From NCBI GenBank assembly GCA_963700045.1, contig CAVOWK010000012.1:1-64000 (forward strand): DNA of 64,000 nucleotides, in the 5' to 3' direction. Positions 50,788 through 58,590 of the stretch are shown here, piece after piece (within the stretch, counting starts at the first letter, position 1; the number at the start of each line of letters is the position of its first letter). The stretch comes from RPQJ01 sp963700045. Lineage in GTDB: Bacteria; Pseudomonadota; Gammaproteobacteria; Steroidobacterales; Steroidobacteraceae. The notes beneath the pieces were generated by a model. The model searched no databases. It was not told where the DNA came from and worked only from the letters and a program-made list of their open reading frames with translations. A program made the position numbers and the translations under genes.

Positions 50788-51546
50788 TCAGTACCCACCG
50801 AAGCGGAACTGACCCTCCAGCACGAACGAGTCGAGCGTCGTGTCGTTGCGGGTGTTCAGCACGTCCTCGTCGATGCCGACGGACTCGAACCCAAGCCGCA
50901 CGTGGAACACCTGCGCGAAGGTCACCCCGACGCCGAGACCCCACACGACGTCCGTGCCGTTGTCGCTGACGCTGCGCATGATGACCTGGTCGCCGAACGA
51001 CTGGTCGAGGCGCTGCACGCTCTCGCCTTCGCTGAACGCCGCGCCAAGCTTCGCGTAGAGCTCGAACGCTTCGCCGAAAGGCAGAATTCCGAGCATCGTC
51101 ACTTCCGTGACCTTGGCCGAATACTCGATGCGGTTGTTGTAGTAGTCGTCGAACTCCGGCATGTAGACGAGGTCCTGGTCCCAGCCGATCGGACCCGCGT
51201 CGAGATAACTGACTTCCAGCGCGCTGTACTTATGGAAGCGCCAGCCGGCGTGCAGCGTATAGCCGACGTCGGCGTCGCCCTCGTCGTAGTCGTAGTAGTC
51301 GCCCCAGTAGCAGCCGTCGTAACAGTCATCCTGGCCGACCAGCACGCTGACGTTGGAGTAGGCGCCTCCGCCCCCGACGTAGAAACCGCGCCACCCTTCC
51401 GGCGCACCGACGGGAGACGATGCCTGCGACGCTGCAGGTGCCGGCGCACTCGCAGCTGGATCCTGCGCGCGGGCGCATGGTGCGACGAAGCAGGTTGCCA
51501 TGCCGGACGCCAGCAGAATGCGAATCAGCCGTGCGGAAAGCATCAT
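50788..51546 (-). CDS. Outer-membrane beta-barrel protein
   Basis: A 252-residue secreted protein: signal peptide (RLIRILLASGMATCFVAPCARA), a Pro/Ala/Ser linker, then a barrel-like pattern of alternating residues (GFYVGGGGAYSNVSVLV, VGYTLHAGWRF, ALEVSYLDAGP, ELYAKLGAAF) ending VLEGQFRFGGY, a short C-terminal beta-signal-like strand without the usual final Phe. An Asp/Tyr-rich loop (DDCYDGCYWGDYYDYDEGD, about 73-91) contains two Cys that could pair. Resembles the OmpA/OmpW-like opacity-protein porin group; role unknown. Confidence 0.8.
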   Translation of the reverse strand: MMLSARLIRILLASGMATCFVAPCARAQDPAASAPAPAASQASSPVGAPEGWRGFYVGGGGAYSNVSVLVGQDDCYDGCYWGDYYDYDEGDADVGYTLHAGWRFHKYSALEVSYLDAGPIGWDQDLVYMPEFDDYYNNRIEYSAKVTEVTMLGILPFGEAFELYAKLGAAFSEGESVQRLDQSFGDQVIMRSVSDNGTDVVWGLGVGVTFAQVFHVRLGFESVGIDEDVLNTRNDTTLDSFVLEGQFRFGGY

Positions 51547-51692
51547 GGTGGGCCTCGCCGGTCACGATCGGCACTCCAGCCGACCTTGAGCTTTGTAGGC
51601 GCGACTCGTCCGTGCGCTCAATGCGGCTTTCCGGGATCCGCAACGGGACCCCGAGCGAGGATGATGTGTAAGGGTCGGCCCGATCGGGTCCG

Positions 51693-52334
51693 CTAGCCCG
51701 GATCGACGACGACGCCCTGTAATCGGCGCGTCAGCTCGGCAACCTGCGCAGCAAGTTCGAGGATCGTCCGGTCCTTGGCGGCGATCACGGCCTCCATCTC
51801 AACCAGATCGACCCGCTTCGGGATGTGCTGCGGGCAGTTCGCGTCCCACGCCGACAGGCTGAACATGAACACCTGCTCGGGGTGCGCCCGGTATCCCTCC
51901 GGCATCAGCGACTTCACCAGCTCCGCATCGCCTTCGACGAACCAGGCCGTCCCCCACAGCTTGATGCGCCGGCGACGCGCGTAGTCCATCAGGAAGATGA
52001 ACGCCTTCGGGTTCTCGGCCAGGTTGCCCTGCGTAATGTATTGCCGATTGCCTTTGAAATCGACGAACGCGAGCGTCGCTTCGTCGACCACGCGCAGGAA
52101 ACCCGGCGGGCCGCCGCGATGCTGGATGTAGGGCTGTCCCGCGGCGTTGGCCGTGCCCAGGTAGATGCTGTTCTGCTCGGCAATGAAGGCCGCGAGCGCC
52201 GGAGTGATCGTCGTCGACCAGCCCTCGCCCTCCTCCATCCGCGCGTAGTTGTCGCGCGAACCCTTGCGGTCCTGGATCGCCTTGACCGCAGGCGTGAACG
52301 CGATGTCACTCGGGTATGCCAGATCGTCCGACAT
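51693..52334 (-). CDS. PNPOx-fold (pyridoxamine 5'-phosphate oxidase family) protein
   Basis: A 213-residue split-barrel flavin-type protein (AEQNSIYLGTANAAGQPYIQ, PGFLRVVDEATLAFVDFKGN, NPKAFIFLMDYARRRRIKLW). It resembles stand-alone PNPOx-like proteins of general stress or F420/FMN/haem-binding type rather than PdxH. A short coiled coil ends the protein (AKDRTILELAAQVAELTRRL). Start at 52334 opens the conserved domain. It lies just downstream of the amidohydrolase gene on the same strand. Confidence 0.82.
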   Translation of the reverse strand: MSDDLAYPSDIAFTPAVKAIQDRKGSRDNYARMEEGEGWSTTITPALAAFIAEQNSIYLGTANAAGQPYIQHRGGPPGFLRVVDEATLAFVDFKGNRQYITQGNLAENPKAFIFLMDYARRRRIKLWGTAWFVEGDAELVKSLMPEGYRAHPEQVFMFSLSAWDANCPQHIPKRVDLVEMEAVIAAKDRTILELAAQVAELTRRLQGVVVDPG

Positions 52335-52390
52335 CACACGGTCTCCCACTGCGGCGCCTGCTTGCAGCAGGAGCCGCGAACGAACCAGGA

Positions 52391-53658
52391 CTAGAGCGCC
52401 GCCCCTTCGAATGCAATCTTGCCGTCGCTGACGACGAGGCGCGGCTCGAAGAACGCCTTGCTGTCGGTGAGCGGGTCGCCGTCGTAGGCCACGAGGTCGG
52501 CCTCCAGGCCCACGCGGATGCTGCCCGTGCGGTTTTCGATGCCGATCACCCGCGCGCCGTTGAGCGTAGCCGCCGTGATCGACTCCAGCGGCGTTAACCC
52601 GATGTGCTCGCGCAGCATCGCAATTTCGTGCGCGATCCGGATCCGTCCGGTGTCGTCCTTGTCGGCATAGCTGCCGTCGGTCGCGGCCGCGATCGTAATG
52701 CCGAGCGCGTGCGCCTTGCGGACGGCCGCTCGCAGCGGCCCCATCATCGATTGCGTGCGCAACTGCAGCGCCACGTCTTCGGCCGAATTTCCCTGCGGAT
52801 CGCCGAGCGGACTCATGACCGCCAGCGTCGGCACGAAGTAGGTGCCTCGTCGCTTCATTTCGTCGAGCGTCGCATCGTCGACCCACGTGCCGTGCTCGAT
52901 GCTGCGCACGCCGGCACGCACCGCTGCAGCAGCCCCTTCGCGGGCATGGGCATGCGCCGCAACGTAAAGGCCCTTCTTCGCCGCTTCGGTGACGGCCGCA
53001 CGGATCTCGTCTTCGGTCAGTTCCTGCTTGCGCGGATCGGTGCTGGCGAGGCCAGCCCGCTCGCTTGCGCCGACCTTGATCACGTCGGCGCCCTTCGCGA
53101 TCAGCGCACGCGTCGCCTCGGCAATGCGATCCGGGCCGCGCAGTTCGCCATCGATCGCGTCGCCGAACTGCGGATAGACCTCGTAGAACGCGATGCCGGG
53201 CTTCGGCCGGATGTGCCCCGGTGAGACGAGGAGCTCAGGCCCGGGCACGTACCCGGCGCGAATGAGGTCGCGCGTCCCCATCGCCTGCAGGTTCGTATCG
53301 CCCAACACCCGCGACGTCGTCACGCCCGACTGCAACGCACGCAGTGCCGCTGCCGGCGATTCGATGTGGGAATGCGCGTCGATCAATCCGGGCAGCAGGT
53401 AACGTCCGCCGAGGTCGATCTGTCGCACGTCCGGTCGTTGCTGCGGGTGCGCGCTCGACGATCGAGCCGATCTTGCCGCCGCGTACGGTGACCGTGACGC
53501 CCTTGCGTGGCGCGGCACCCGTGCCGTCGACCAGCGTGACGTTCAACAGGTCGAGATCCTGCGCCACACGCCGTTCGCGGCGCTGCAACGACAGTCCCGC
53601 AGCACAGGCAAACGACGCCGATGGCTGCGACAAGAACCCTGCGACCCCCAATGAACAT
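52391..53658 (-). pseudogene. Exported amidohydrolase with two frame breaks
   Basis: Three frames together give one amidohydrolase-superfamily protein of about 421 residues. Frame 1 from the ATG at 53658 is a signal peptide (VLVAAIGVVCLCCGTVVAA). Frame 2 (from about 53590) gives DLDLLNVTLVDGTGAAPRKG and GGKIGSIVE. Frame 3 (from about 53450) gives the catalytic part with DAHSHIE (metal His), VIKVGAS (bridging Lys), AHAHAREG, SIEHGT and AATDGSYADKDD (catalytic Asp). Each change needs one extra base to be skipped. Intact metal ligands favour a functional gene with sequencing indels over old decay. It resembles imidazolonepropionase-like or Xaa-Pro/Xaa-Arg dipeptidases. Confidence 0.78.
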
Positions 53659-53734
53659 GCTGCAACTTCCCGTGTGAACCGGCGTCTACCTTATACCGGA
53701 ACCGGGGCTGCGGTCGCGGCGGCGCCGCGGCGAT

Positions 53735-55105
53735 TCAGGGCTGCAGATACGCGTCGAGCGTCTGGTGAAAATGCCGGATCCGGCTTTCCTGGTACGACCC
53801 GAGCTGCACGCGACCCGTCCCGGAGGCCACCAGGCCTTCCTGCACGTAGGGCATGTTGCTCATGTCCTGGTCGATGACCGGGCCGAGGATCGGAATCTCC
53901 TTGGCATCCGACCAGGCTTCGTCGTCGCGCAACCAGTGCACGGGCACGGGCCTGGGCCGCGGCTGTCCGCGATCGGGGCGCTTCAGGATCATGACTTCCA
54001 TCACGCACGATCCAACGTCACGCCCGTGCGGGCGCCACCGATACACGATGTTCGGCGCGAAGCCGCCCCAGGGCGAGAAATTCGGGAAGACGTTATAGAC
54101 GATGGCGTCGAGCGTCTCCGCATCGGTGACGTTGCTGAAATCGCCCTCGAAGGCCCGGCCAAACGCGCGACGGTTCAGATCACCGAGCAGTGCGCGCGGC
54201 CCGCGTGCCTCCTGTGCAGTGACGGCGCCCAACGCACCCGGCCTGCGGCCCATCAACTGCAACATGCCGTCCAACGTCTGCTGCGGATCCACCTTCCCGC
54301 CGCCGAGGTGCGGGCTCGGTGCGCCGAAAGCAGCGAGGTTACGGTTCACGTGCTGGCCGAAGATGTCGTACTGCGAGTTTGCGTCCGCGATGATCGACAG
54401 GATCTGCGGGTGCGTCGCGATGACGTGGTACGACTCCATGAAGGCTTCCTGCGCCACCTTCCAGTTGCAGCGGATGACCTTGGCGACGTGCACGGCCTTC
54501 CAGCAGTCCTCGAGGCGCCAGCGGGAAAAGTGGTCCGGCACGACTTCGAGGTACTGCGCGAGTGGAATCGCACCGGCATCGAAGTTGACGAAGACGAAGC
54601 CGCCCCAGGTGCCGACCCGCGCCTCGGGCAGGCCGAAGTCGCCATCGCCGACGTGCTCGAAATCCCAGCGGCAGGGGATCGAACGCACGCTGCCATCGAG
54701 CTGCCAGCTGAAGCCGTGAAACGGACAGCGGAAGTGCTCGACACGTTCGTCCGCCAGCAGCAGCTTGCGCCCGCGATGCGTGCAGGAATTGTGGAACGCG
54801 CGAATCGAACCGTCCGCCTGGCGCGTGATCAGCAGTGACCGGCCGACGATGTCGTAGACGATCGTGTCGCCGGCCTCGGGCAGTTCCTCCTCGCGACACG
54901 CCATCTGCCAGACGCGCGTCCACATCCGCTCGACTTCGAGATCGAAGAACGCCTGCGAGGTGTAGCGCGACGCTGCGAGCGGAGCGTTGCCGAGATCCCG
55001 CCACGAACGCTCGAGCAGCGATTGCGGCACCTCGCGGCTGTCCTGCGCGAGGTAGTCCTGGTAACTCGGTGCCGCACCCGACGCGCCGCCGTCACGTTCG
55101 GTCAC
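53735..55105 (-). CDS. Rieske non-haem iron oxygenase, alpha subunit (second of a tandem pair)
   Basis: A 456-residue terminal oxygenase with intact Rieske ligands Cys108/His110 (CTHRG) and Cys127/His130 (CPFHGF), and iron ligands His227/His232 in NWKVAQEAFMESYHVIATHP. The C-terminus contains a long insertion before the final strands. It lies 15 bases downstream of another Rieske gene that differs strongly in sequence, so the pair is probably two enzymes of one route or a hetero-oligomer rather than a recent duplication. No beta subunit, ferredoxin or reductase is adjacent. Confidence 0.92.
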   Translation of the reverse strand: MTERDGGASGAAPSYQDYLAQDSREVPQSLLERSWRDLGNAPLAASRYTSQAFFDLEVERMWTRVWQMACREEELPEAGDTIVYDIVGRSLLITRQADGSIRAFHNSCTHRGRKLLLADERVEHFRCPFHGFSWQLDGSVRSIPCRWDFEHVGDGDFGLPEARVGTWGGFVFVNFDAGAIPLAQYLEVVPDHFSRWRLEDCWKAVHVAKVIRCNWKVAQEAFMESYHVIATHPQILSIIADANSQYDIFGQHVNRNLAAFGAPSPHLGGGKVDPQQTLDGMLQLMGRRPGALGAVTAQEARGPRALLGDLNRRAFGRAFEGDFSNVTDAETLDAIVYNVFPNFSPWGGFAPNIVYRWRPHGRDVGSCVMEVMILKRPDRGQPRPRPVPVHWLRDDEAWSDAKEIPILGPVIDQDMSNMPYVQEGLVASGTGRVQLGSYQESRIRHFHQTLDAYLQP

Positions 55106-55120
55106 GGGTATCCCCTGCCC

Positions 55121-56335
55121 TCAGTCCGTGGCGAGCCACGGATCGAGCATCGGTCGTACGCGCAACTCGGGTGGCACGTTCTCTGAGCCGATGCGACGAT
55201 CGAGCTCTTCGTGCCAGTGGTAGATGCGCCGCTCCTGGTACGACAGGTAGATGCCCCGGAAGCCCCCGGTCTCGACGGACTCCTGGATCCGCGGCGCGAA
55301 CTGTGTGTCTTCCTCGAGGATGCGCTCGAAATTCGACATGCGCGTGGGCCAGAGCTCATGGCCCTCGGCGCCCTCGGGCGCGAACCAGTGCACGTCCACC
55401 GTCATGCTGCGGGCGGTCTTGGGCCAGAACGTGATGAATGGCGTGCCGGTGGCCGCGGGCGGCGTGATCAGGTTCGGATAGAAATTGTACGAAGGGTTCT
55501 GGCTCAGGAAGATCTGCTCGGCCGTGGGCACTTCAGGCATGCCGACCGCTCCTGGATCGCGCCACTCCGCGCGGCGGTGCGGCGTGCACATCATCGAATT
55601 GCCGTGCGGCCACAGCACGATGTGCGTGCCGCGCGAATCGAGGAAGCGGTCCACGGTCTGCGGGTGGATCGACTTCAGGTGATAGGTCTCGAGGAACGCG
55701 TCGAGCAGGATCTTGACGTTGCAGGCGATCTCGAAGCTCGAGCTCGCGATGTGCCGGATGCTGTCGAAGCCCAGGTTCTCGAGGTGCTTCGGGATCGGGC
55801 CCAGGGATTCGAGCAGCGGCGCCGCCTGCGGGTCTTCGTTGATGAACACGAAGTTGCCGAACTGCTCGCAGCGCACCTGGTTGAGGCCGAAGCAGGACGT
55901 GTCCATGCCCGGGAAATCACGCTTCTCGCGCACTGCAGTCAGCCGGCCCGCGAGGTCGTAGGTCCAGCCGTGGTAGCGGCAGAAGAAGCCCTTGGCCTCG
56001 CCCTGCTCCTTCTCGACCAGCGGCGCACCACGATGCCGGCAGGTGTTGTAGTAGGCGCGGATGCGATTCTCTTTGTCGCGCACGATGATGATCGGCGCGC
56101 CGGTCTTGCGCCATAGACGGTAGCTGCCGGGACGGGGCAGTTCGTCGACGTGCAACGCATAGAGCCATGAGCGCTTCCAGAGGTACCGCTGCTCGAGCTC
56201 GAGGAACGCCGGGGTCGTGTAGCGCCCGCCCGGGATGAGTGGAAGTTCCGGGAAGCCGGGCGGCGGAGCTTCGCGGCTCTGCTCGTGCTTCATCCCGTCG
56301 TACAGGCTGTGTTCGATTTCGGCTCGCATGATCAC
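55121..56335 (-). CDS. Rieske non-haem iron oxygenase, alpha subunit (first of a tandem pair)
   Basis: A 404-residue terminal oxygenase: Rieske ligands Cys99/His101 (CRHRGAP) and Cys119/His122 (CRYHGWTYD), catalytic LLDAFLETYHLKSIHP with His219 and His224. It resembles the phenylpropionate-dioxygenase-like single-subunit group. Start at 56335, 56329 or 56293; the first is used here. It heads a minus-strand set with the second Rieske gene, the amidohydrolase and the PNPOx-like gene, which may together degrade an aromatic or N-methylated amide, though that is inference. Confidence 0.91.
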   Translation of the reverse strand: MIMRAEIEHSLYDGMKHEQSREAPPPGFPELPLIPGGRYTTPAFLELEQRYLWKRSWLYALHVDELPRPGSYRLWRKTGAPIIIVRDKENRIRAYYNTCRHRGAPLVEKEQGEAKGFFCRYHGWTYDLAGRLTAVREKRDFPGMDTSCFGLNQVRCEQFGNFVFINEDPQAAPLLESLGPIPKHLENLGFDSIRHIASSSFEIACNVKILLDAFLETYHLKSIHPQTVDRFLDSRGTHIVLWPHGNSMMCTPHRRAEWRDPGAVGMPEVPTAEQIFLSQNPSYNFYPNLITPPAATGTPFITFWPKTARSMTVDVHWFAPEGAEGHELWPTRMSNFERILEEDTQFAPRIQESVETGGFRGIYLSYQERRIYHWHEELDRRIGSENVPPELRVRPMLDPWLATD

Positions 56336-56575
56336 CGGCTTTTAGGGCATGCAAATCCCGCGGACCATGCGTAAACACCGCAAGACGGTGCGTCTGGACT
56401 TTCCCCGCCGCGTCCCAGCGGCTGCTGACGTCGCCCTGCGACTCGCCGGCCAGCCGAGCTGGTCCTGACCGGACGCCCGTAACCTCCGGCGACCTGATCG
56501 TCAGGATGAGATGCAGTCAGCCAGCTGCAGCTGGGTCTGCCGTCACGTCCGGCAGCAGGCGGCCGTACGCTCGTT
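56336..56575. other. Non-coding stretch upstream of the tandem Rieske genes
   Basis: No convincing gene, promoter or hairpin was recognised here. Frames crossing it are Arg/Ser-rich without conserved motifs. It adjoins a Crp/Fnr-like relic, so it may be decayed coding DNA. Confidence 0.4.
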
Positions 56576-56704
56576 GCACGACCCGATAGCACTCGCAGGG
56601 AAGCAGGCGCCGTCCAGCGGAACGCCCGGTTCGTAGAGCGTCCTGCCCGCAACGATAAACATCGGCTGCAGGTCGCGCTGGGCACGTTCCCGCCCGACGA
56701 GTGT
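56576..56704 (-). pseudogene. Relic of a Crp/Fnr-type cyclic-nucleotide-binding regulator
   Basis: About 43 codons read GRTLYEPGVPLDGACFPASA, closely following the start of a Crp/Fnr effector domain (usual pattern LYEPGxPLxxVYFP). There is no start, no beta-barrel remainder and no DNA-binding helix; the frame ends at 56543. It is flanked by the lmo0937-type gene and a sequence without genes. Likely a truncated remnant. Confidence 0.4.
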
Positions 56705-56850
56705 CAGGCGCGGCGGCCTTGAATGACGTTGAGCAGTACGACCACGATCGCAATGACCAGCAGAATGTGGATCAGGCCGCCCATCGTGTACGACGTCACC
56801 AGACCCAGCAGCCAGAGAATGATCAGGACAACTGCAACGGTCCACAGCAT
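56704..56850 (-). CDS. Small lmo0937-family membrane protein
   Basis: A 48-residue protein with two hydrophobic helices (TVAVVLIILWLLGLVTSYTM and IHILLVIAIVVVLLNVI) and a terminal QGRRA. This matches the lmo0937 family of tiny stress-associated membrane proteins found across bacteria. AAGGGAGA lies just before the ATG at 56850. Function unknown. It diverges from the cupin gene across 265 bases. Confidence 0.83.
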   Translation of the reverse strand: MLWTVAVVLIILWLLGLVTSYTMGGLIHILLVIAIVVVLLNVIQGRRA

Positions 56851-57115
56851 TTGTATATCTCCCTTCGTTCGGTCAGGCGAGATTCGCGCGGCATCCGACT
56901 GCAACAGGACAGTGGGAGTGACGCCAGTCAGCGTGCGCGCGGTCGTGGGCCGGATTCCCCGCCCACGCCTGATATTTTGCCTGTCCGGGCAACCGCAAAT
57001 GATTACGTAGAAGTCAGGCATGCACGAACCGTTTCTGTACCCTGGCGTACAGATCGTGCACAGCTGAATTGTTAAAATTTTCCTGCGGATTCCAGCAGCA
57101 ACAAAGGGAAGTGCC

Positions 57116-57508
57116 ATGAAAGGCTTCGTACAGGACATCGAGCGAATGGCCGCAAGCAACGACGACTTCCGCAGGGTTCTCTACACGGCGCAGCACTGCC
57201 AGCTCGTGCTGATGGCGCTGGCGCCAGGCGAAGAGATCGGTGCGGAAGTCCACGGGCTCGACCAGTTCTTCCGCGTCGAGGAAGGGACCGGCGAGGTGGT
57301 CATGGACGGCAAGCGCACCTCCGTGCAGGCGGGCTTCGCGATCGTCGTGCCCATGGGTGCGAATCACAACATCATCAACACCGGAACCACGCCGCTGAAG
57401 CTTTACACGGTCTACTCGCCGCCGAATCACCGCGACCGCGTCGTGCACCACACCCGCGCCGAAGCAGAGGCCGACGACGAGCACTTCGACGGCAAGACCT
57501 CCGAGTAA
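57116..57508 (+). CDS. Single-domain cupin protein
   Basis: A 130-residue one-domain cupin: metal-site motif 1 approximates GAEVHGLDQFFRVEEGTGEV (His and Glu present) and motif 2 PMGANHNIINTG (His). Such proteins act as small isomerases, sugar or hormone-like binding proteins, or stress proteins; no specific function can be read. A charged tail (ending DDEHFDGKTSE) follows the barrel. AAAGGGAAG precedes the ATG. Convergent with the GGDEF relic. Confidence 0.85.
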   Translation: MKGFVQDIERMAASNDDFRRVLYTAQHCQLVLMALAPGEEIGAEVHGLDQFFRVEEGTGEVVMDGKRTSVQAGFAIVVPMGANHNIINTGTTPLKLYTVYSPPNHRDRVVHHTRAEAEADDEHFDGKTSE

Positions 57509-57529
57509 GCCGGCCGATCCGCGCCCGTG

Positions 57530-57899
57530 TCAGGCGCCAGACGTTGCCTGCACGGAGCCGAACAGCATATAGCCACAGGCGCCGTTCTTGGCGCGGTACA
57601 TCGCCGTGTCGGCGTTCCGTACGAGCTGGTCGACCGTCGTGCCGTCACCCGGATACAGGGCAACCCCGATGCTCGCGCGGATGACGAGGCCACGCCCCCC
57701 ACCTCGATCGCCTGGGCAATGTCGCCCAGCACGGCGATGGCCTTGCGTTCCACATCAGCACTGCTTCTTCGCGTTGACTAGCAGGTACAGGAACTGGTCA
57801 CCGCCACTGCGGCACACCGTGCCGCTCGGCCAGCGAGATCCCCTGCGTGACGCGATCATAGAACAGGACACGGTTGGGCAGTCCCGTTGCCGGGTCATG
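57530..57899 (-). pseudogene. Decayed GGDEF domain fragment abutting the superoxide dismutase gene
   Basis: In three frames one can read, in order, HDPATGLPNRVLFYDRVTQG (start of a GGDEF domain), SGGDQFLYLLV (active-site loop with GGDQF instead of GGDEF), DVERKAIAVLGDIAQAIEV, and IRASIGVALYPGDGTT followed by ADTAMYRAKNGACGYMLF, ending at a TGA at 57530. The part between the first two pieces (normally about 50 residues with the LDLDxFK strand) is deleted. At least two frame changes are needed. The fragment's first codons overlap the last codons of sodB, so a rearrangement probably joined them. Confidence 0.75.
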
Positions 57900-58536
57900 C
57901 AGCGGCCTCGACCGGGCGGCCGAACCGGCGGGAGGCCTCTTGCCAGTTGGCAACCTGCCACCAGCAGTCCACGTAGTCCGCACGCTTCTGCTGGTGCTTC
58001 AGGTAATACGCGTGCTCCCAGACGTCGCAGACGAGCAGCACCGTCTGGTGCGTGCCCAGCACGCAATGGTGATCGGGCAGTGCCGCCACCTCCAGCGCAT
58101 TCTTCCTGGCGTCGGCAACCAGGAACACCCAGCCGGAAGCGAAATGCCCGACCGCTGCTTCACGGAACTTCACGCGGAAGGACTCGAGGGAACCGAAGCT
58201 GTCCGTCAATGCGTCGAGCAGCGGGCCAGCGGGTGCAGTCTTGACCGGCGGTCCGATGAGGCTCCAGAACAATGAGTGATTGAGATGCCCGCCGCCGTTG
58301 TTCCGCACCGCGGGCCGGATGTCCGGCGGAATGCGGCTGAGGTTTCGCAGCAGGTTCTCGATGGTCCTGCCGTGCAGGCCCGGATGGTCCTTCAACGCAG
58401 CGTTCAGCCGCTCGACATAGACGCGATGGTGCTCGTCGTGGTGAATGCTCATCGTGCGCGCATCGAAATGCGGCTCAAGCGCTTCCGGCGCAAAGGCCAG
58501 CGGCGGGAGTTCGAAAGGATAGGTCTGGGTTGTCAT
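57895..58536 (-). CDS. sodB: Fe/Mn superoxide dismutase
   Basis: A 213-residue SodFM protein that dismutates superoxide. Metal ligands His32 (SIHHDEHH), His87 (GGGHLNHSLFW), Asp171 and His175 (DVWEHAYY) are intact. At the position where classic enzymes have the water-coordinating Gln, it has His156 (LPDHHCVL), a variant seen in other SodFM subgroups, so metal preference cannot be assigned and the symbol sodB is a convenience. No signal peptide; cytoplasmic. AGGAG precedes the ATG. Confidence 0.9.
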   Translation of the reverse strand: MTTQTYPFELPPLAFAPEALEPHFDARTMSIHHDEHHRVYVERLNAALKDHPGLHGRTIENLLRNLSRIPPDIRPAVRNNGGGHLNHSLFWSLIGPPVKTAPAGPLLDALTDSFGSLESFRVKFREAAVGHFASGWVFLVADARKNALEVAALPDHHCVLGTHQTVLLVCDVWEHAYYLKHQQKRADYVDCWWQVANWQEASRRFGRPVEAAA

Positions 58537-58590
58537 GCGGAGATTCTCCTGTGTGTGCCGGCGACGCAGTCGCGCGGCGTGGCGTGGCTT

